Shown: positions 1 to 9,334 of the stretch, piece after piece
Position numbering within the stretch: position 1 is the first letter of the stretch
How the letters are laid out: every line of letters starts with the position of its first letter
NCBI GenBank assembly: GCA_030348385.1
Contig: JAUCFP010000006.1
Coordinates: forward strand, 5,049,501 to 5,113,500
DNA length: 64,000 nucleotides
Direction: 5' to 3'
Origin: Cytobacillus sp. NJ13
Lineage (GTDB): Bacteria > Bacillota > Bacilli > Bacillales > Cytobacillaceae
Notes under the pieces: generated by a model
What the model saw: only the letters and a program-made list of their open reading frames with translations
Database searches by the model: none
Told to the model about the DNA's origin: nothing
Position numbers and translations under genes: made by a program

Positions 1-1
1 G

Positions 2-1132
2 GCAGAAGTATGGAGATTGACTTCAGAAGCTCACTCAGATGTTGGCCAGCTGCCTCTCTCGCTTCTTCCTTTCAATAAAACAGAAGAGTTTCTATCCAAT
101 ATCGGAGATTTCAGTTATCGGACAGCAGTAAGGGATTTGGAGAAGGAACCTTTATCGGATAAGGAACATCAAACACTAAAGCAGCTCTATAAACAGTCTG
201 CTGATGTTCAGCAGGATTTGCGCAAAGTTCAGCATATGGTGCTTGAAAAGAACTTGCGGTGGATGGATGTAGAAATGGCGCTCGCTTCCAATGAGGAAGC
301 TGCAGATAATACAATCATAGATGGATTTAAGACAGTGGAAAAAACGGTTGAAGGCTATGGAGAGACTGACTTTGGACCTGCATTTGTAAATATGCAGAGG
401 AAGGATGAAAATTACAAATATCTTAAGGGCAAAGAAATAACAGAAGAAGAAGCTGCACGAATAGGTCAGCAATATGCAAGTCTGGGAAATAATGTGAATA
501 TCAGAGTGACGGAAAACGGCAAAGGATCTGATTACGGGTTTTATAGTGTCAGTATTCAAAATAAAAAAACAAAAGAAGAAGCAAACATGGATATCACTAA
601 AAAAGGCGGTTATCCAATCTGGTTTATACTGGATCGGGAAGTGGCGAAACAAAAAGTAAGCCTTAATGAAGCAAGCAATAATGCGGTTAAATTTCTGAAA
701 GACAATGGCTTTAAGGACCTTGATTTATTTGAGAGTGCCCAGTATGACAATTTAGGGGTATTTACCTTCGTGTCCAATCAGGATGGCGTAAGAATTTATC
801 CGGACTCCATTCGTGTGAAAGTTGCGCTTGACAATGGCAGAATGGCAGCCTTTTCAGCTGAAGATTATTTAAAAGCTCATCATCAGAGAGAAATTCCTGA
901 GCCTCTAATTACTGCAGAAGAGGCGAGAACAAAGGTGAATCCACAGCTGAAAGTCATGGAAGACAGACGGGCAATAATCATTAATGATTTGAATCAGGAA
1001 GTTTCCTGTTATGAATTTCTGGGCACATTGGGTGAAGATACCTACAGAATCTATATTAACGCAGAAACAGGACAGGAAGAAAAAGTAGAAAAGCTAAAAA
1101 ATGCTGAACCAGTATTTGAAGATGTACTGTAG
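2..1132 (+). CDS. ypeB: Spore germination protein YpeB (5' end outside window)
   Basis: The frame is open from the window edge, so the N-terminal signal/anchor is missing; about 376 codons remain of a protein usually near 450 residues. The visible part has the helical middle region, then PepSY-like segments rich in alternating beta strands. YpeB is known to protect and localise the spore cortex-lytic enzyme SleB, whose gene normally lies just upstream, and is needed for cortex hydrolysis at germination. The first usable TTG (17) is internal to the conserved sequence, so it is not taken as the true start. A strong terminator follows the stop. Confidence 0.93.
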   Translation, partial: AEVWRLTSEAHSDVGQLPLSLLPFNKTEEFLSNIGDFSYRTAVRDLEKEPLSDKEHQTLKQLYKQSADVQQDLRKVQHMVLEKNLRWMDVEMALASNEEAADNTIIDGFKTVEKTVEGYGETDFGPAFVNMQRKDENYKYLKGKEITEEEAARIGQQYASLGNNVNIRVTENGKGSDYGFYSVSIQNKKTKEEANMDITKKGGYPIWFILDREVAKQKVSLNEASNNAVKFLKDNGFKDLDLFESAQYDNLGVFTFVSNQDGVRIYPDSIRVKVALDNGRMAAFSAEDYLKAHHQREIPEPLITAEEARTKVNPQLKVMEDRRAIIINDLNQEVSCYEFLGTLGEDTYRIYINAETGQEEKVEKLKNAEPVFEDVL

Positions 1133-1161
1133 AGAAAGCCGGATAGGCTTTCTTTTTTTTG
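1133..1161 (+). terminator. Rho-independent terminator of ypeB
   Basis: An 8-bp stem AGAAAGCC/GGCTTTCT with a 5-nt loop starts directly after the ypeB stop codon and runs into a T-run. Confidence 0.9.
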
Positions 1162-1169
1162 TTTTAAAT

Positions 1170-1197
1170 AGTATTTGGGTCTTTTTGCCCAAATACT
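1170..1197. other. Second perfect hairpin after ypeB terminator
   Basis: AGTATTTGGG and CCCAAATACT form a perfect 10-bp stem around an 8-nt T-rich loop. No T-run follows on either strand, so it does not look like a normal terminator. It lies 85 nt upstream of the PilZ gene. Confidence 0.55.
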
Positions 1198-1281
1198 TCA
1201 AAAATGCTATTGCAGGATTCTTTTATACCGGTCATAATTAAATGACAAGATTATCCTTTTAATAAGGGGAAGTGTGTCAGT

Positions 1282-1941
1282 GTGATAAATATTGGAGAGA
1301 CATTGCTGCTGGAATTAACGTACTCGGAAAAAACCGAGAAATATAAATGCAAGCTTGCTGAAAGAGAAGGAAATAATCTATATATTGATTATCCAATAAA
1401 TCAGGAAACGAATAAAACTGCTTTCCTGCTCGATGGGACTCAGCTGAAGGCAACCTTTTTGGCTGAAGATGGGACGGTATATCTTTTCGAAAGCGAAGTT
1501 AAGGGAAGAGTTAAGCTTAAGATCCCGATGATGATTTTATCATATCCGGGGGACGAACATTTGGTGAAAATTCAGCGGCGCCAGTTTGTCCGGGTTGAAA
1601 CACCTGTTGATGTTGCTATCCACCCGGAAAGTAATGAATTTATTCCTTTTGTATCCGTTACGGATGATATTAGTGCGGGCGGGGCTGCAATTATCGCACA
1701 AACGAGCAGCTCTTTAAAAGCGAATATGCAAATACATACTTATTTCGTATTAGCTATGCAAAACGGCGATAATTATTATTTGCGGCTTAAAAGTAAAGTA
1801 ATCAGAGTTTCTGAACTCCAAAATGGAAAAACGCTTATTTCTGTTCAGTTTATGGAGACAAGCCCCCAGGACAGGCAATTGCTTCTGCGCTTTTGTTTCG
1901 ATAGGCAATTGGCCATGAAGAAAAAAGGCCTGGAAATATAA
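1282..1941 (+). CDS. motI: PilZ-domain c-di-GMP receptor, flagellar clutch (MotI/DgrA, YpfA)
   Basis: This 219-residue protein has an N-terminal YcgR-like beta domain (about 1-95) and a C-terminal PilZ domain. The c-di-GMP binding signature is complete: the arginine motif RRQFVR at 99-104 and the DxSxxG motif at D129-S131-G134. The B. subtilis homologue binds c-di-GMP and then disengages the MotA stator, stopping swimming. It starts at GTG behind an AAGGGGAAG ribosome site. Position between ypeB and ypfB/cmk matches B. subtilis. Confidence 0.9.
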   Translation: MINIGETLLLELTYSEKTEKYKCKLAEREGNNLYIDYPINQETNKTAFLLDGTQLKATFLAEDGTVYLFESEVKGRVKLKIPMMILSYPGDEHLVKIQRRQFVRVETPVDVAIHPESNEFIPFVSVTDDISAGGAAIIAQTSSSLKANMQIHTYFVLAMQNGDNYYLRLKSKVIRVSELQNGKTLISVQFMETSPQDRQLLLRFCFDRQLAMKKKGLEI

Positions 1942-2028
1942 ATAAAGGAATATTTTTTATACTCACCTCTCATAATAGATGGTGAAGTCTATTGGCTTAT
2001 TCTTATATTACCAGTTGGAGAGATGGCA

Positions 2029-2214
2029 ATGATGAAAACGGTGGAGAGGATTATTCTAAAGTTAATTATTGTGCAATTTGTTTTCTTGCTGTTCACTCAA
2101 TTTTTCTTTCATCATATGGATGCTTTTCCGGAATTAAGGCAGCTGACACAGTATGAGGGTGTAACAGATCAGAATTTTACTGAACTGCTTGAAACGTTCA
2201 GGAAAAATTATTAG
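2029..2214 (+). CDS. ypfB: YpfB family small membrane protein (DUF5359)
   Basis: About 61 residues, with one hydrophobic segment near the N-terminus ([17 protein letters not shown]) followed by a short conserved tail containing QYEGV. It resembles the B. subtilis YpfB family; function is unknown. Three in-frame ATGs lie at 2023, 2029 and 2032; 2029 is chosen because GGAG at 2017-2020 is then 8 nt away. Its stop codon is inside the stem of the downstream terminator. Confidence 0.8.
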   Translation: MMKTVERIILKLIIVQFVFLLFTQFFFHHMDAFPELRQLTQYEGVTDQNFTELLETFRKNY

Positions 2215-2237
2215 CAGGCAGGCGCCTGCTTATTTTT
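2213..2237 (+). terminator. Terminator overlapping the ypfB stop codon
   Basis: AGCAGGC (2213-2219), loop AGGC, GCCTGCT (2224-2230), then TATTTTTG. The stem begins within the TAG stop of ypfB. The next 170 nt before cmk are AT-rich and show no gene. Confidence 0.7.
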
Positions 2238-2404
2238 GTGCTGGCAGTCGTGTAAAAACGATTATTTATAAGTCTTTTAGGGGCTATTTTAAAAAATTTG
2301 CAAGACTTAAAAAACAGCTTAATAATGCACTGATGCAGACTTATTATGTTAAAATAAAGCTGAATGAACCTGGGGAAGAAGCGGCCAGGGGTACAGGAGG
2401 AACT

Positions 2405-3085
2405 ATGAGCAAACGTATATCAATTGCAATTGACGGCCCAGCTGCTGCAGGGAAAAGTACAGTAGCAAAGATTGTGGCAGAAAAATTATCTTACATATAT
2501 ATTGATACTGGTGCCATGTATCGCGCCTTGACTTATAAAGCGATTCAGAAGAATGCAAGTCTTGAAGATGAAGCTTCTCTTATGGAGATTCTAAACAATT
2601 CAGTTATTGAACTGCAGCCAGGCGAAAAAGGGCAGTTAATTTATCTGGACGGGCAGGATGTGACAAATGAAATCAGGACTTCTGTAGTGACAAATTCTGT
2701 TTCTATAGTTTCCATGCATAAGCTGGTTAGAGAAGAAATGGTGTTGCGCCAGCAAAGCTTTGCTTTAAATGGAGGAGTGGTAATGGATGGACGGGATATC
2801 GGAACCCATGTCCTGCCCCATGCAGAAGTAAAGATTTTTCTTTTAGCCTCTGTCGATGAAAGAGCTGTAAGACGACATAACGAAAATATCCAGAAGGGAT
2901 ATCCATCTGATCTTGAGAAGCTGAAGGAAGAAATTTCTTTAAGGGACAAATTGGACTCTGAACGTGAAGTAGCTCCATTAAAGAAAGCAGATGATGCAAT
3001 AGAGATTGATACAACTTCTTTGTCAATTGGACAGGTAGTCGATAAGATAATGGATCTGGCTATTGAAAGGATTGGTTCAAAGTGA
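2405..3085 (+). CDS. cmk: Cytidylate kinase
   Basis: CMK phosphorylates CMP and dCMP to the diphosphates for nucleic acid synthesis. The 226-residue product begins [12 protein letters not shown] with the Walker A loop GPAAAGKST at 11-19, and has the family segment [10 protein letters not shown] and [10 protein letters not shown]. The reading frame is open further upstream, but ATG 2405 follows a clear AGGAGG and gives the usual family length. The stop overlaps the GTG start of the acyltransferase gene, so the two are translationally coupled. Confidence 0.97.
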   Translation: MSKRISIAIDGPAAAGKSTVAKIVAEKLSYIYIDTGAMYRALTYKAIQKNASLEDEASLMEILNNSVIELQPGEKGQLIYLDGQDVTNEIRTSVVTNSVSIVSMHKLVREEMVLRQQSFALNGGVVMDGRDIGTHVLPHAEVKIFLLASVDERAVRRHNENIQKGYPSDLEKLKEEISLRDKLDSEREVAPLKKADDAIEIDTTSLSIGQVVDKIMDLAIERIGSK

Positions 3086-3663
3086 ATCTCTATTCTTTTG
3101 CCAAAGCAGCAGTCTATGGAGTCCTAAAACCCATATATAGATTTGAAGTAATTGGGAAGGAGAACTTTCCTGCTGAAGGGGGCGCCCTTTTATGCTCCAA
3201 TCATATAGATAATCTCGACCCCCCGGTAGTCGGCATTAATGCTCCAAGGCCAGTTTATTTTATGGCAAAGGAGGAGCTTTTTAAAGTACCGGTCCTGGGG
3301 AAAATTCTTCCCGATCTAAACGCATTTCCTGTCAAGAGAGGAATGAGTGACAGGGAGGCATTAAGAAAAGGGCTTGGGATCTTAAAAGAAGGAAATGTTT
3401 TAGGGCTGTTTCCAGAGGGTACTAGAAGTAAAACGGGGCAGCTGGGGAAAGGGCTGGCGGGAGCAGGTTTTTTTGCTCTCAGGTCAGAAGCGCATGTCGT
3501 TCCCTGCGCCATTATTGGCCCCTATAAAGCTTTTTCAAAATTAAAAGTTGTTTACGGAAAACCAATTGATATGAAAGAGCTAAGGGAAAGAAAGGCTTCG
3601 GCGGAGGAAACCACCGAAATGATTATGTCAGAAATACGTAAATTAATTGAAGATTATTCATAG
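3082..3663 (+). CDS. plsC: 1-acyl-sn-glycerol-3-phosphate acyltransferase
   Basis: A 193-residue PlsC-family enzyme making phosphatidic acid from lysophosphatidic acid at the membrane. Catalytic HX4D is seen as H41-D46 (NHIDNLDP), and the substrate-binding block FPEGTRS is at 111-117. It starts at GTG overlapping the cmk stop by 4 nt. In B. subtilis this position next to cmk lacks plsC, but the arrangement cmk-plsC-rpsA is familiar in other bacilli. Confidence 0.92.
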   Translation: MNLYSFAKAAVYGVLKPIYRFEVIGKENFPAEGGALLCSNHIDNLDPPVVGINAPRPVYFMAKEELFKVPVLGKILPDLNAFPVKRGMSDREALRKGLGILKEGNVLGLFPEGTRSKTGQLGKGLAGAGFFALRSEAHVVPCAIIGPYKAFSKLKVVYGKPIDMKELRERKASAEETTEMIMSEIRKLIEDYS

Positions 3664-3682
3664 ACCTTCTTGCTTGACAAAA

Positions 3683-3702
3683 AACTTCTTTTGTAAGAAG
3701 TT
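3683..3702 (-). terminator. Possible hairpin/terminator readable on the minus strand
   Basis: AACTTCTT (3683-3690), TTGT, AAGAAGTT (3695-3702) is a perfect 8-bp stem. The T-run lies on the minus-strand side only, so its role for plus-strand transcription is unclear. Confidence 0.35.
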
Positions 3703-3776
3703 AGTAAAAAGGCATTTTTTAAAAAGGCGAAAATATTCGAAAAATAAGGCTGTCCTTTACTTTGAACTTCAAGAAT

Positions 3777-3840
3777 TGTCTAGCGCAAGCAGCCTACCCC
3801 CTCGAGCTTGTCGGGGGCGGGCAAGGCGCTTGCGCTTTTC
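3777..3840 (+). repeat. Dispersed palindromic repeat, short copy R1
   Basis: Starts with TGTCTAGC and ends with GCTTTTC like the other five copies in this window. Outer arms AGCGCAAGC/GCTTGCGCT pair perfectly over 9 bp and inner CCCCC/GGGGG pair around a CTCGAG-containing loop. Other copies carry an unpaired TCC/TCC in the outer arm, replaced here by paired GCA/TGC. The rest of the 343-nt gap before the S1 gene shows no gene. Confidence 0.8.
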
Positions 3841-4005
3841 TTATGAGGGCAGAAAGAGACATTCAACAGCAGTTGAAAAATAGCCTGCAAAATAAATAGC
3901 CATTCGAGTATTTCTGCTGCTGACACAGGGTTCTTGCCTGGATGGCAGGCAGTTGAATACAGATTAAAAATTTGAAAGCAGCCATTGGATTAAGGAGGAA
4001 TACAT

Positions 4006-5145
4006 ATGTCAGAGGAAATGAATCAAGTAGAAGTTAAAAATTTTGAGGTGGGTGACAAGGTAAAAGGCCAAGTTACCAAAGTTGAAGAAAAGCAAGTCAT
4101 TGTAGACCTTGCTGACAGCAAACTGGATGGGATAATCCCAATCAGCGAGCTTTCAAGCCTTCATATTGAAAAAGCAGGCGATGCGGTTTCAGAAGGAGAT
4201 GAGCTCGAGCTTGAAGTTTTAAAAGTGGAAGAAGAAGCCCTTATTCTTTCTAAACGAAAAGTTGATGCTGGGAAATCTTGGGAAACCCTCGAAAAGAAAT
4301 TCAATGAGGGTGAAGTTTTTGAAGCAGAAATAAAAGATGTTGTTAAAGGCGGTTTAGTAGTAGACCTGGGTGTGCGCGGATTTGTTCCTGCTTCCCTGGT
4401 TGAAGCTCACTTTGTTGAGGACTTTACTGATTATAAAGGCAAAACGATGACATTTAAAATTGTAGAGCTTGATAAAGATAAAAATCGCCTGATTCTTTCT
4501 CACCGTGCTGTAATAGAGGAAGAAAAAGGAAAACAGAAACATCAAGTGCTTGAATCCCTTCAGGCAGGTCAGGTTTTGGATGGAACAGTTCAAAGAATTA
4601 CTGACTTTGGAGCATTTGTTGATATCGGCGGGATTGATGGTCTTGTCCATATTTCCCAGCTTTCTTATGAGCATGTAGAGAAGCCTTCAGATGTTGTGGA
4701 AGAAGGCCAAAAAGTGAAAGTGAAAGTATTAAGTGTAGATCGGGACAATGAACGCATTTCACTTTCCATTAAGGAGACTTTGCCAGGGCCTTGGGATAAT
4801 ATCAGTGAAAAGGCTCCTAAAGGAAGCACTCTCGATGGAACAGTAAAAAGACTTGTTTCTTATGGAGCATTTGTGGAAGTTTTCCCAGGTGTAGAAGGAC
4901 TTGTCCATATTTCTCAAATTGCGCATAAGCATATTGGAACTCCTCATGAAGTATTGAGCGAAGGACAGGAAGTAAAAGTAAAGGTTCTTGATGTGAACGA
5001 ACAGGACCAGCGCCTTTCATTGAGCATCAAAGATCTTCTTGAAAAAGAACAGGAAGAAGTGACTGACTATGAACTTCCTGAAGAAAATAAAGGCTTCTCG
5101 CTTGGTGATATGATTGGCGACCAGCTAAAGAATTTAAAAAAGTAA
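4006..5145 (+). CDS. rpsA: 30S ribosomal protein S1 homologue (YpfD), four S1 domains
   Basis: A 379-residue RNA-binding protein with four consecutive S1/OB domains at roughly 12-85, 100-168, 185-258 and 270-343, and an acidic C-terminus. Domains 3 and 4 share the block GAFVxxxxxxGLVHIS. Firmicute S1 homologues have four domains rather than the six of E. coli and are associated with translation initiation, though B. subtilis ypfD is not essential. ATG 4006 is preceded by AAGGAGGAA. Only 12 nt separate it from fni, so they are probably cotranscribed. Confidence 0.95.
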   Translation: MSEEMNQVEVKNFEVGDKVKGQVTKVEEKQVIVDLADSKLDGIIPISELSSLHIEKAGDAVSEGDELELEVLKVEEEALILSKRKVDAGKSWETLEKKFNEGEVFEAEIKDVVKGGLVVDLGVRGFVPASLVEAHFVEDFTDYKGKTMTFKIVELDKDKNRLILSHRAVIEEEKGKQKHQVLESLQAGQVLDGTVQRITDFGAFVDIGGIDGLVHISQLSYEHVEKPSDVVEEGQKVKVKVLSVDRDNERISLSIKETLPGPWDNISEKAPKGSTLDGTVKRLVSYGAFVEVFPGVEGLVHISQIAHKHIGTPHEVLSEGQEVKVKVLDVNEQDQRLSLSIKDLLEKEQEEVTDYELPEENKGFSLGDMIGDQLKNLKK

Positions 5146-5154
5146 TGGTGATAA

Positions 5155-6219
<1,065 letters not shown>

Positions 6220-6250
6220 AGCTCTCGTCCAATGACGAGAGCTATTTTTT
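6220..6250 (+). terminator. Terminator of the rpsA-fni unit
   Basis: AGCTCTCGTC, loop CAAT, GACGAGAGCT, followed by ATTTTTTT directly after the fni stop. Confidence 0.92.
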
Positions 6251-6292
6251 TGTCTTCAAAAGGAAGTAAATATTAAATTTTGGACATCGAAG

Positions 6293-6715
6293 ACTGTCTA
6301 GCTCCACAAGGAACGCTTCGACAGCCTAATCATCGCACGATTAAAAGCGTAGCTTTTAAGAGGAGCGCCTGCCCCCTCGAGGTCACAAGCTTGACCAGTT
6401 TCGGCTCCTAGGGACGAAAGACTAGCCAATCCCTTCCAGAAGGAAAGAACACCTTCTTGCAGGGCTCGTCTTATGCTGGTCGTCCCTGGGCAGTCGCCTC
6501 CACATTTCGGGCAAGCCTCCCAAAAAGGCAAAAAACGCCTTTCCAGGAGGCTCGTCTTGTGCTTGAGGCCCACAGGACAAGGATGGCTTCGTCAGCATAA
6601 ACATCGCACGACCAAAAGCGGCAGCTTTTGGGAGGATGTGGGTCATGCAGACGTTGCCACAGGACGTGGCGTTCTTAGTCTGCGTTCCTTTGGGAGCAAG
6701 GCGCTTCCGCTTTTC
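6293..6715 (+). repeat. Dispersed structured repeat, long copy R2 (~420 bp)
   Basis: The ends match the short copies: CTGTCTAGCTCCA on the left and GGCGCTTCCGCTTTTC on the right. Inside is a series of nested inverted repeats: CCTAGGGAC (6407-6415) with GTCCCTGGG (6482-6490), AGACTAGCC with GGCTCGTCT, CCAAAAGC with GCTTTTGG (6612-6631), ACATC with GATGT (6601/6635), and GCAGAC with GTCTGC (6647/6678) enclosing GCCAC/GTGGC. A second partial copy of the AAAAGC module lies at 6311-6364. Open frames inside are byproducts of GC-rich arms and lack ribosome sites. The 3' half is about 90% identical by eye to R3. Confidence 0.85.
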
Positions 6716-6719
6716 TTTT

Positions 6720-6863
6720 TTAACTGTATTTTGAATCATTCAAAGATCTGGCTTCTTCGGGGCTCTGCATCTTGGCAGCTCCAGGATAATGAAGTGCCTG
6801 GTCGCGATCGGATTCCACTTTTCCGCTATTTTTAAGCTTTTTTTCCTGTCTGTCTTTGCCCAT
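6720..6863 (-). CDS. ypzI: YpzI family protein
   Basis: A 47-residue hydrophilic, lysine-rich protein beginning MGKDRQEKKLKNSGKVESDR and containing the family-typical segment DQALHYPGA. The reading frame extends 24 codons upstream, but ATG at 6863 is preceded by GGAGGT at a proper distance. YpzI is known only as a small conserved Bacillus protein with this position near yphA; function unknown. Its 3' end abuts the right border of repeat R2. Confidence 0.85.
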   Translation of the reverse strand: MGKDRQEKKLKNSGKVESDRDQALHYPGAAKMQSPEEARSLNDSKYS

Positions 6864-6949
6864 ATTAAACACCTCCATGTTATTAAGATGAAATGAGTGC
6901 AAAAGAATTATGCAAAAAGATAACTTTGATTCCAAAGGAATTATCCTTT

Positions 6950-6978
6950 TGAAGTTGAAGGGTTATTTTACATACAAA
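6950..6978 (+). promoter_or_regulatory. Weak sigma-E-like promoter candidate for yphA
   Basis: CATACAAA (6971-6978) matches seven of eight positions of the sigma-E -10 (CATACAMT). The -35 TGAAGTT (6950-6956) at 14 nt is poor (4 of 7). Suggestive only. Confidence 0.25.
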
Positions 6979-7010
6979 AAAGCCATAATGGAAATGATAG
7001 GAGGTAGAGT

Positions 7011-7619
7011 ATGGAAGGATTAATTTTCTATTGGATTTCCTGGATGGTTTGGATTATGGCGACTTTTTTTATGGATCGAAATAATAAATACAGGTTTTTA
7101 TTGTCTGCCTGGATTCTATTCTTCATTATTCTGTCACCCTGGACACTTAAAATCTTGAATGTTGAAACTAGTATCGGTGGCCTTTTTCTGCTTATATCTT
7201 TATATATTTTTGCTGGGAGATTAAAAAAACTGAGTAAATTTTATTTCCTTTTTTGTGCTTTCATCCTGATGATGGCCTATGTCACATTTCATCTGTTTGA
7301 ACTGTTTGATCCGGTTTGGGTAATATTCTCCCGTAATTGGATGCTGTCAGTCCTTCTTGTTTATATGGCAGTTCTCCTGCAAAAAAACAGAATGCTCAGA
7401 CTGCCGTTAGTATTGCTCGGGGGCATCCAGGGAGAAGTTCTTTATGCACTCATTCTTAAAAAATTTTCCTTTCCGTACACTATTGGATCATTGGCCTTTC
7501 TGGATATCATGGCAATCTCTGTTTCCATATCGGCCGTATGGATTGCAGTGCAATGGGGAGTCAAATATATTGAAGCCAACTTTAAACATTTCGAAAGGGA
7601 GAAACAAAAATTATCATGA
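7011..7619 (+). CDS. yphA: YphA family integral membrane protein
   Basis: A 202-residue, strongly hydrophobic protein with about six membrane segments spread over its length and a short basic C-terminal tail (FEREKQKLS). It occupies the yphA position upstream of the YIEGIA gene, as in B. subtilis, where yphA has been linked to spore envelope assembly. The family has no known catalytic motif and I see none. ATG 7011 follows GATAGGAGGTAG; its end overlaps the next start by 4 nt, so translation is probably coupled. Confidence 0.85.
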   Translation: MEGLIFYWISWMVWIMATFFMDRNNKYRFLLSAWILFFIILSPWTLKILNVETSIGGLFLLISLYIFAGRLKKLSKFYFLFCAFILMMAYVTFHLFELFDPVWVIFSRNWMLSVLLVYMAVLLQKNRMLRLPLVLLGGIQGEVLYALILKKFSFPYTIGSLAFLDIMAISVSISAVWIAVQWGVKYIEANFKHFEREKQKLS

Positions 7620-8503
7620 GCGAATATACGTACCCGATACTTTTTGGTCTGGCAGCTGGAACTTTGACCCGTATTTATATGCTGCGGACCGATTACCGGC
7701 AATATCCTACATACTTGCATGGAAAGATTATACACGTTGCATTGGGTTTCATTGCTGCTGGCCTGGGAACGGTGGCCATTCCTTCAATAATGGAGGAAGA
7801 ATTCACAGCCATTACCTTTCTGACCCTTGCTGCATCCCAGTTTAGGGAAGTCAGAAACATGGAGAGAAACACGCTTACTGAACTGGACAGCTACGAAATG
7901 GTTCCCAGAGGCAAAACGTATATAGAAGGCGTGGCGATCGCCTTCGAAAGCAGAAATTATCTTGTGATTTTCACATCTTTATTAAGTACGCTTGGCTATC
8001 TGGTTTTTAATATATGGGGAGGGCTTGCGGCAGCCATTCTGGCCGTACTTATTTCTAAGAAATTAATGTCAGGGGGAAGGCTGAAGGAAATCGTTGATGT
8101 TGAGTTTGTGGAGCCGCGATTTGATGGAGCGGGCCTGTATGTTGACAATATTTATATCATGAATATAGGTTTGCCCGAAAGACAAGAGGAAGTGCTGCGT
8201 TATGGAATGGGGTTTATTTTAAAACCTAAAAATTTCAATGCCCGCTCCACCATTGCCAATCTTGGGCAGAGGCAGGCTATATTGCATGATGTTTCTACTG
8301 CTTTGGGTGTTTACCGGGATTCCGGGACTCCTGCGCTTGTTCCGCTTGCGAAAAGGGACCTTGATGATGGGCGTGTAGGGGTTTTTGTATTGCCGCAGGA
8401 AAAGAATATCAATAAAGCCATAAAAATCATCGAAGCGGTTCCAACACTCGAAAACGCGATTAGGATGCCTACTGAACGGCAAACGAATGGGAAAGGAAGT
8501 TAG
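7616..8503 (+). CDS. yphB: YIEGIA-family membrane protein (YphB)
   Basis: 295 residues, with hydrophobic segments at about 5-20, 40-60 and 65-80, then the signature here read as TYIEGVAIAFE (about 102-112), two further hydrophobic segments at 115-150, and a soluble C-terminal domain. The family name comes from this motif (YIEGIA). It overlaps yphA by 4 nt and is followed after 3 nt by its small partner gene, making a three-gene unit. Spore-related expression is inferred from family context, not shown here. Confidence 0.88.
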   Translation: MSEYTYPILFGLAAGTLTRIYMLRTDYRQYPTYLHGKIIHVALGFIAAGLGTVAIPSIMEEEFTAITFLTLAASQFREVRNMERNTLTELDSYEMVPRGKTYIEGVAIAFESRNYLVIFTSLLSTLGYLVFNIWGGLAAAILAVLISKKLMSGGRLKEIVDVEFVEPRFDGAGLYVDNIYIMNIGLPERQEEVLRYGMGFILKPKNFNARSTIANLGQRQAILHDVSTALGVYRDSGTPALVPLAKRDLDDGRVGVFVLPQEKNINKAIKIIEAVPTLENAIRMPTERQTNGKGS

Positions 8504-8506
8504 CGT

Positions 8507-8692
8507 ATGGTGCTTGAAAAATTCATACTGGCTGCAATTACAACAAATCCATCCAAGGTACCATCAGGAACCGCCGTATTTCAATGTGAAGATAAAAAAG
8601 AAATGGAAATCATCGCAGCCAATCTTGAAGCTATTCTTGACGGTATAGCCCATGCTTTAACAGAAGAACTATATGTAATTGTTAAGCATTAA
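8507..8692 (+). CDS. Small capping-complex subunit associated with YIEGIA
   Basis: A 61-residue soluble protein starting MVLEKFILAAITTNPSKVPS. Proteins of this size and sequence directly downstream of YIEGIA genes are annotated as a capping complex subunit for YIEGIA. It has no membrane segment or cysteine cluster except one Cys. ATG 8507 lies 3 nt after the yphB stop, with GGAAGTTAG overlapping the end of yphB as its ribosome site. Confidence 0.75.
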   Translation: MVLEKFILAAITTNPSKVPSGTAVFQCEDKKEMEIIAANLEAILDGIAHALTEELYVIVKH

Positions 8693-8744
8693 TGAGGCTT
8701 CCAAGTTTTTATAAAATCAGAAATTATATCTCTGTACTTCGATA

Positions 8745-9113
8745 ACTGTCTAGCTCCAGGCGCCATCGGCTCGAGGTCATAAGCTTGTCTAGTCTCGGCT
8801 CCTAGGGACTCGAGGTCATAAGCCGTTCCCTTCCAGAAGGAAAAACCACCTTCTTACAGGGACCGTCTTATGCTTGTCGTCCCTGGGCAGTCGCCTCAAC
8901 ATTTCTTCCTATCCGTCCAAAAGGTTAAAGAGCAACCTTTCAGCCGGCTCGTCTTATGCTTGAGGCCCACAGGACAAGGAAGGCTTCGTCAGCATAAACA
9001 TCGCACGACCGAAAGCGACAGCTTTTGGGAGGATGTGGGTCATGCAGACGTTGCCACAGGACGTGGCGTTTTTAGTCTGCGTGCCTTCATTAAGCGGGCG
9101 CCTTCCGCTTTTC
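8745..9113 (+). repeat. Dispersed structured repeat, long copy R3 (~370 bp)
   Basis: Same orientation and borders as R2 (CTGTCTAGCTCCAGG left, GGGCGCCTTCCGCTTTTC right). Inverted pairs include CCTAGGGAC (8801-8809) with GTCCCTGGG (8879-8887), CATAAG (8817) with CTTATG (8867), CCGAAAGC with GCTTTTGG (9009-9028), ACATC/GATGT and GCAGAC/GTCTGC (9044/9075). It lacks the extra 5' AAAAGC module of R2. Together R2 and R3 bracket ypzI-yphA-yphB and the capping subunit as ~2 kb between direct repeats. Confidence 0.85.
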
Positions 9114-9155
9114 CTATTGCTAGGAAGGTTTCTCTTTGTTAAAATATCTAAGTTA

Positions 9156-9186
9156 GACCCTTCTATCTTTGAGAAGGGTTTATTTT
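9156..9186 (+). terminator. Terminator beyond R3
   Basis: ACCCTTCT, loop ATCTTTG, AGAAGGGT, then TTATTTTAT. It would end transcription of the yphAB unit and R3. The remaining ~150 nt before der show no gene. Confidence 0.75.
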
Positions 9187-9334
9187 ATAAATGTACAGCT
9201 TTTGGATGGTTTTAACATCAATGTAGTGTTATTGTGGACAGCCATCTGTATGCTTACTTAAGGTAAAGGCATTTCTGAAACATAGATGGGATGTTTAAAC
9301 AATTTAAGAATAAAGAATTGAAAGGGTGATGTTC

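Noticed and set aside
1170..1197. Second hairpin after ypeB as an additional terminator.
   Set aside because: There is no T-run on either side, so it is listed only as a hairpin.
3647..3883. A 78-codon frame between plsC and the S1 gene.
   Set aside because: It runs through repeat R1, overlaps the plsC end and has no ribosome site.
6422..9142. Open frames of 90-120 codons inside repeats R2 and R3, with similar translations in both copies.
   Set aside because: They have no ribosome site, their similarity follows from the DNA repeat, and base changes keep hairpin pairing rather than protein sequence.
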